Of a stretch of 7,554 bases of DNA, positions 5,639 through 7,554 are shown piece by piece; position 1 is the first letter of the stretch, and every line of letters begins with the position of its first letter. The notes below the pieces were generated by a model. It saw only the letters and a list, made by a program, of their open reading frames with translations, searched no databases and was not told the origin of the DNA. Made by a program: the position numbers and the translations under genes. Location: contig QKII01000304.1 in the NCBI GenBank assembly GCA_003249625.1, positions 1-7,554 of the forward strand, given 5' to 3'. This stretch comes from Propionivibrio sp. Lineage in GTDB: Bacteria; Pseudomonadota; Gammaproteobacteria; Burkholderiales; Rhodocyclaceae.

Positions 5639-7554
5639 TTACGCCGCGTTGGCGACAACGCGGTTCCGCCCGGACTGCTTGGCCCGATATAGCGCCGCAT
5701 CCGCTGCGCGGATCAGCGCTTCGCCGTCGGTGTTCTTGCCGCCGGCCACCGCGACGCCGATGCTCAGAGTAACCGGGATTCGTTTGTCCTCACACTGGAA
5801 AGACGATGCCTCAACTTGGGCGCGGATCCGTTCGGCAATCTGCAGCGCTATTTTCAGCGGGGCATTGGTCAGGATTGCGGCGAACTCTTCGCCACCGTAG
5901 CGGAAGATCATGTCCTCGGCACGCGAGGCGCGTCGGAGGATCTCCGCTAGTTGCCCCAGTACAGCGTCGCCAGCCGCGTGGCCGTAGTTGTCGTTGATCT
6001 TCTTGAAGTGATCGATATCCAGCATCAGGCAGGCCAGCGGTGCGCCGCTCGATTGCGCGAAGACGAGTTCCGATGCCAGGAAGTCCATGCCGTTGCGCCG
6101 GTTGGGCAGTTGGGTCAACGGGTCCGTCAGGGCATCCTGCAACAGCCGCTTCTGGGCGGTGGCGAATGCGTCGGTCGAACGCATGATGCCTTGGCGTTCA
6201 CGGTGAATCTGTTCACGCAGAATCAGCATTCGCACCGCTGTCGTCAGGTGTACACGTAGCGCCTGCTCATTGACCGGCTTGACCAGCACGTCGTCGGCAC
6301 CGGCGGCAATGAGTTCCAGCGCTCGCTGCTCCTGATCCGGTGTGGCCAGGAATAGTGCATAGCTGTCCTCGCCATCGACATGCTGGCGGAGAGTGTGGCA
6401 GAACCGGGCGGGATCGAGTCCTCGCATCGACATGTCGGCGATAATGATCGGTGCCGGTCGTCGCAAAGCTTTGGCCACTCCGGCCGGTGTTTCCTCAACA
6501 AGCACCGGCTGATGCCCCATCGATTCGACCAGATGCATCAATGGTTTGAGTTCGTTCAAGGGAACGCCGATCAGTTGTGCGTTGAGGCATGGTGTACGGG
6601 AGCGGCGGTCTTCGCCAGCCGCGACAGTCCCCATTCGGCGTACCGGCGGTGTGGCTGCGAGGATTTCGGCAAACGGCGGCACATCGCGCGTGCGCACCTG
6701 CAATTTTGCACCCCATTCACGCCAGCCGGCAACGACCCGGTCGACCAGTTCGTTCAGCGTTTCGCCACCGATCCCCAATCTCGCCGCTCTTGCCAGCAGG
6801 CCGGGGAGCAGACTCCAGCGTGATTCTTCGTCGACCATGCAAATCTGCGCCAGCGCGCTGGCGAAGCTCAGCGACTGTGTCAGGATGTGGGCACGGGATC
6901 CGTCGGCGAACTCGGCGGCGTCCGGGTTCTCGAAGTGGAAGGCGGCCTGGATCAGAACCTCGGGCAGGCCCCACTCGCAGAGGAGACTTGCGCCGAGTTC
7001 GTGGTGGTCCATGGCGAAACACCGCTGTTCGAGTTCTGCAATCGGCAGATCCTTTTCGCGCGCCTTGATCAGAACGCCGGCGTATTCGTCCGGGAAGAGG
7101 GTGGCCAGCGCCAGTTCCCCAACGCGGGAAAGCAGGCCGATGGTGAAGATTTCCTCACTGGCAATCTGGGCGAAGTGTGCCAATTCCTGGCAAGCGATCC
7201 CGGTAGCCAGCGAGTGTCCCCAGAATTTCTCGTAATCGAACTCTGAGCACAAGCCGCCGCGGTGGTTGTGCATGACCGACAAGCCGATTACCAGATCGCG
7301 CACCCGGAATGAGCCGAGCGCGACGATGGCTCGCTGGAGAGAGATGATTGGGCGCGAGCGGCCAAAGGCGGCCGCGTTGGCGAAGTACAGGATGCGCCCG
7401 GCGATCGCCGGGTCGGACTGGACCAGTTGTACAAGATCCGGAACGCGATAATCCTCCCTCTGCAACAGGCGGATGATCGACAACGCCACGCCCTTGGGCG
7501 ACGGCAGTTTGCCAGTGGCCTTGAGCTCTGCGAATCGCTCGGGGGTGACAAAAC
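5639..7554 (-). CDS. HDOD - receiver-like - GGDEF diguanylate cyclase, 5' end beyond window
   Basis: This is a multidomain signalling protein that probably makes cyclic di-GMP. The visible 637 residues start in the HDOD domain (about 1-250): LPSPKGVALSII, LVQSDPAIAGRILYFAN and the late HELGASLLCEWGLPE are typical, while the catalytic His-Asp pair of true HD phosphohydrolases is replaced (GLLSRVGEL). A receiver-like domain follows (about 325-445) with candidate Asp373, Thr394 and Lys425 but no acidic pair in its first strand. A linking helix leads to the GGDEF domain (about 472-637): DPLTQLPNRR, metal-binding DIDHFKKIND, the active-site GGEEF at 553-557 and the inhibitory-site RAED five residues before it, so activity with product feedback is expected. 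A GTG at 7489 is an internal valine of the HDOD motif, not the start, because the frame with HDOD similarity continues to the right edge. It is convergent with the cysB side and functionally unrelated. Confidence 0.93.
   Translation of the reverse strand, partial: FVTPERFAELKATGKLPSPKGVALSIIRLLQREDYRVPDLVQLVQSDPAIAGRILYFANAAAFGRSRPIISLQRAIVALGSFRVRDLVIGLSVMHNHRGGLCSEFDYEKFWGHSLATGIACQELAHFAQIASEEIFTIGLLSRVGELALATLFPDEYAGVLIKAREKDLPIAELEQRCFAMDHHELGASLLCEWGLPEVLIQAAFHFENPDAAEFADGSRAHILTQSLSFASALAQICMVDEESRWSLLPGLLARAARLGIGGETLNELVDRVVAGWREWGAKLQVRTRDVPPFAEILAATPPVRRMGTVAAGEDRRSRTPCLNAQLIGVPLNELKPLMHLVESMGHQPVLVEETPAGVAKALRRPAPIIIADMSMRGLDPARFCHTLRQHVDGEDSYALFLATPDQEQRALELIAAGADDVLVKPVNEQALRVHLTTAVRMLILREQIHRERQGIMRSTDAFATAQKRLLQDALTDPLTQLPNRRNGMDFLASELVFAQSSGAPLACLMLDIDHFKKINDNYGHAAGDAVLGQLAEILRRASRAEDMIFRYGGEEFAAILTNAPLKIALQIAERIRAQVEASSFQCEDKRIPVTLSIGVAVAGGKNTDGEALIRAADAALYRAKQSGRNRVVANAA

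Noticed and set aside
7487..7489. GTG as start codon of the HDOD-GGDEF protein
   Set aside because: The codons upstream (FVTPERFAELKATGKLPSPKG) stay open to the window edge and continue the HDOD similarity, so the GTG is an internal valine and the gene is truncated by the window.
1..7554. Mobile element, defence system, CRISPR array or RNA gene
   Set aside because: I looked for transposase motifs, terminal inverted repeats, spaced repeat arrays and tRNA-like folds and saw none. The genes are core metabolic and signalling genes in a conserved order.

Overview
The window suggests a betaproteobacterium, probably of the Rhodocyclales (Dechloromonas/Azoarcus-like). This is inferred from GC-rich coding sequence, a CysB-type regulator divergent from cysI, a cysI-DUF934-cysH-cysD-cysN gene order, and an iron-sulfur APS-reductase-type CysH. 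The exact genus cannot be fixed from the sequence alone.

Positions 1-4253 (minus strand) hold a tightly packed assimilatory sulfate reduction operon. In transcription order it is cysI (sulfite reductase hemoprotein), a DUF934 protein, cysH (APS reductase), cysD (ATP sulfurylase small subunit) and the 5' part of cysN (ATP sulfurylase GTPase subunit), which runs off the left edge. Gaps are only 10, 11, 17 and 22 nt. Together the products turn sulfate into sulfide: CysDN makes APS from sulfate and ATP with GTP hydrolysis, CysH reduces APS to sulfite, and CysI reduces sulfite to sulfide for cysteine synthesis. CysH carries the full cysteine set of a [4Fe-4S] APS reductase, so PAPS formation by a CysC kinase is not needed. 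No flavoprotein partner (CysJ) is in view.

Positions 4254-4376 are a divergent, partly AT-rich control region with short direct repeats. It leads rightward into cysB (4377-5324), the LysR-type activator of cysteine biosynthesis. The end of cysB overlaps a small membrane-protein gene (5308-5634) that is probably translationally coupled to it and contains a four-copy 12-bp repeat.

Positions 5639-7554 (minus strand) hold a convergent, unrelated signalling gene, truncated by the right edge. It encodes an HDOD domain, a degenerate receiver domain and a GGDEF (GGEEF) diguanylate cyclase domain with an intact c-di-GMP inhibitory site. Its stop lies 4 nt from that of the small membrane protein gene.

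No RNA genes, mobile elements, CRISPR arrays or clear terminators were seen. Most of the window is conventional metabolism; the less explained parts are the DUF934 protein, the small protein behind cysB, the repeats in the control region and the altered receiver domain.
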